From Chitinophagaceae bacterium (GTDB lineage Bacteria > Bacteroidota > Bacteroidia > Chitinophagales > Chitinophagaceae), in assembly GCA_016741945.1 (NCBI GenBank), contig JACVCQ010000152.1, forward strand, positions 1-6,373: a DNA stretch of 6,373 nucleotides, given 5' to 3'. This document shows positions 6,369 through 6,373 of the stretch, piece after piece. The notes below the pieces were generated by a model. The model worked only from the letters and a program-made list of their open reading frames with translations. It did not search any database and had not been told where the DNA came from. The translations under genes were made by a program, and so were the position numbers. Within the stretch, counting starts at the first letter, position 1. Every line of letters starts with the position of its first letter.

Positions 6369-6373
6369 AAAAA

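Overview
The window is AT-rich with a mostly hypothetical gene set. It looks like a stretch of a Bacteroidota chromosome, probably from the Chitinophaga/Sphingobacteria side. The best evidence for this is the N-terminal piece of a DnaE-type polymerase in the Bacteroidota style at the right end. A stand-alone DsbD N-terminal-domain protein, the near absence of Shine-Dalgarno sites and a TAnnTTTG-type promoter candidate agree with it. The lineage call is inference from remembered family style; no search was run.

Layout from left to right: a minus-strand reading frame runs off the left edge. Next is a minus-strand secreted DsbD-alpha-like protein (339-800). A plus-strand 375-residue orphan (982-2109) carries a HEPN-type R-N-x4-H motif. 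A tight minus-strand pair follows. Its first gene (2794-4395) encodes a beta-helix/pentapeptide-like protein with two C-terminal membrane segments. Its second gene (2305-2787), 6 bases downstream, encodes a small protein with a papain/transglutaminase-like Cys-His-Asp arrangement. Further right is a minus-strand gene interrupted by a single in-frame TAA: the upstream part (4929-5696) has a PD-(D/E)XK-like nuclease motif, and the same frame continues through 4527-4928 with a recognisable C-terminal region. Finally, on the plus strand, a 183-residue DnaE PHP-domain fragment (5817-6368) ends 5 bases before the window edge.

Only the DsbD-alpha and DnaE families can be named with confidence. The middle of the window (about 980-5700) has the character of an accessory or defence-type island: a possible HEPN RNase, a possible PD-(D/E)XK nuclease, a sensor-like beta-helix with a two-helix membrane module, and a predicted thiol hydrolase. 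The best candidate for an undescribed system is the two-gene unit at 2305-4395. That it acts in defence is inference from architecture and neighbourhood, not something the sequence proves. No tRNA, rRNA, CRISPR array, transposase or integrase was found, and no stretch longer than 300 bases lacks a gene.
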